From assembly GCA_963791295.1 (NCBI GenBank), contig CAWBRY010000004.1:310001-374000 (forward strand): DNA of 64,000 nt, in the 5' to 3' direction. How positions within the stretch are numbered: the first letter of the stretch is position 1; every line of letters begins with the position of its first letter. This DNA comes from CAWBRY01 sp963791295. Lineage in GTDB: Bacteria > Bacteroidota > Bacteroidia > Chitinophagales > Chitinophagaceae. The notes below the pieces were generated by a model. It made no database searches and had not been told where the DNA came from. It was given only the letters and a program-made list of their open reading frames with translations. This document shows, piece after piece, positions 63,555 to 64,000 of the stretch. The position numbers and the translations under genes are program-made.

Positions 63555-64000
63555 ATGACGGCAGAGAACCCTAACCGGTCCTACTACCCTGCCCTGGATG
63601 GCTTGCGGGGTGTGGCCATATTAATGGTGGTCTTCCTCCACAACTTTGGGTTCATGAATTATTTCTTCTTCGGCTGGCTGGGTGTCGACCTTTTCTTCGT
63701 CTTATCCGGGTTCCTCATTACAGAGATCCTGCTCAAAACAATCGGAACTCCCCATTTCCTCCGCAATTTTTACCTGCGTAGAATATTGAGAATATTTCCT
63801 CTTTTCTACCTAACGCTGATCATTTGTTTATTTATCCTGCCACAGATCCGTAATCTAAATATCGATCTGAATTATTATGTGAATCATCAAGTCTGGTTCT
63901 GGACCTACCTGCAGAACTGGCTCTTCATTTTTAATGAACCGACTGGTAGCAAAATGTTACTGCACACCTGGTCATTGGCAGTCGAAGAACAGTTTTATAT
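63555..64000 (+). CDS. Acyltransferase 3 family membrane protein, N-terminal part (runs off window)
   Basis: The frame opens at ATG 63555 and continues to the window edge with about 148 residues. SYYPALDGLRGVAILMVVFLH, FFGWLGVDLFFVLSGFLIT and LHTWSLAVEEQFY are the defining motifs of the OafA/YrhL acyltransferase 3 family, which O-acylates surface polysaccharides or peptidoglycan. It starts 35 bp after ribE and has several membrane segments. The substrate cannot be told from this fragment. Confidence 0.9.
   Translation, partial: MTAENPNRSYYPALDGLRGVAILMVVFLHNFGFMNYFFFGWLGVDLFFVLSGFLITEILLKTIGTPHFLRNFYLRRILRIFPLFYLTLIICLFILPQIRNLNIDLNYYVNHQVWFWTYLQNWLFIFNEPTGSKMLLHTWSLAVEEQFY

Overview
The window looks like a chromosomal segment of a Bacteroidota bacterium, probably in or near the Chitinophagaceae. 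The grounds are the classic order tRNA-Thr/Tyr/Gly/Thr-tuf-tRNA-Trp-secE-nusG-rplK-rplA-rplJ-rplL-rpoB-rpoC, several TAnnTTTG-type -7 boxes, GH78 rhamnosidases with secretion signals, a fused CrtYcd-type lycopene cyclase and the near absence of Shine-Dalgarno sequences. Genus level is inference only.

Layout. (1) 1-2420: end of a carotenoid cluster (crtB partial, crtZ, crtY) converging on exonuclease III. (2) 2442-15454: a potassium island. kdpE and a KdpD-like histidine kinase lie on the minus strand. Opposite are kup, a sigma-54-type response regulator, two micro-ORFs, kdpF-A-B-C, a stand-alone KdpD N-terminal half and a second histidine kinase. kdpA carries an apparent 1-base frameshift near its 3' end. 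(3) 15428-16573: a DUF2911 exported protein. (4) 16643-32640: an L-rhamnose locus. It holds two GH78 rhamnosidases, a ThuA/sugar-dehydrogenase/PKD/cytochrome c fusion, a Tat-exported TIM-barrel protein, a rhamnose transporter, a bifunctional rhamnulose-1-phosphate aldolase/dehydrogenase, an isomerase and a rhamnulokinase. A four-helix-bundle S23-family gene framed by inverted heptamer arrays is lodged inside it. (5) 32720-39768: an L,D-transpeptidase-like protein, then an envelope/polysaccharide operon (Gfo/Idh/MocA oxidoreductase, polyprenyl glycosylphosphotransferase, M1 peptidase, acyltransferase-like protein). (6) 39781-45414: ispD, isoaspartyl peptidase, a DUF6498-like membrane protein, heptose-7-phosphate kinase, an amino-acid permease and an OmpH/Skp protein. 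(7) 45606-60838: rpoC, rpoB, ribosomal proteins, nusG, secE, tuf and five tRNAs, with a helix-hairpin-helix protein in opposite orientation. (8) 61140-64000: ribosome hibernation factor, XerC-type recombinase, rpsU, ribE and the start of an acyltransferase.

How the genes work together. The rhamnose locus encodes a path from rhamnoside hydrolysis through uptake, isomerisation, phosphorylation and aldol cleavage. The potassium island combines a constitutive-type Kup carrier with the inducible Kdp ATPase and two possible two-component inputs. The minus-strand block from 60838 to 45606 is the core transcription/translation supercluster.

The most unusual feature is two families of 7-bp tandem repeats (TTGATTA/TAATCAA and TGAGTGG/CTCACCA). 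They sit directly against start or stop codons at four places. In one place they flank an S23 four-helix-bundle gene as inverted arrays.
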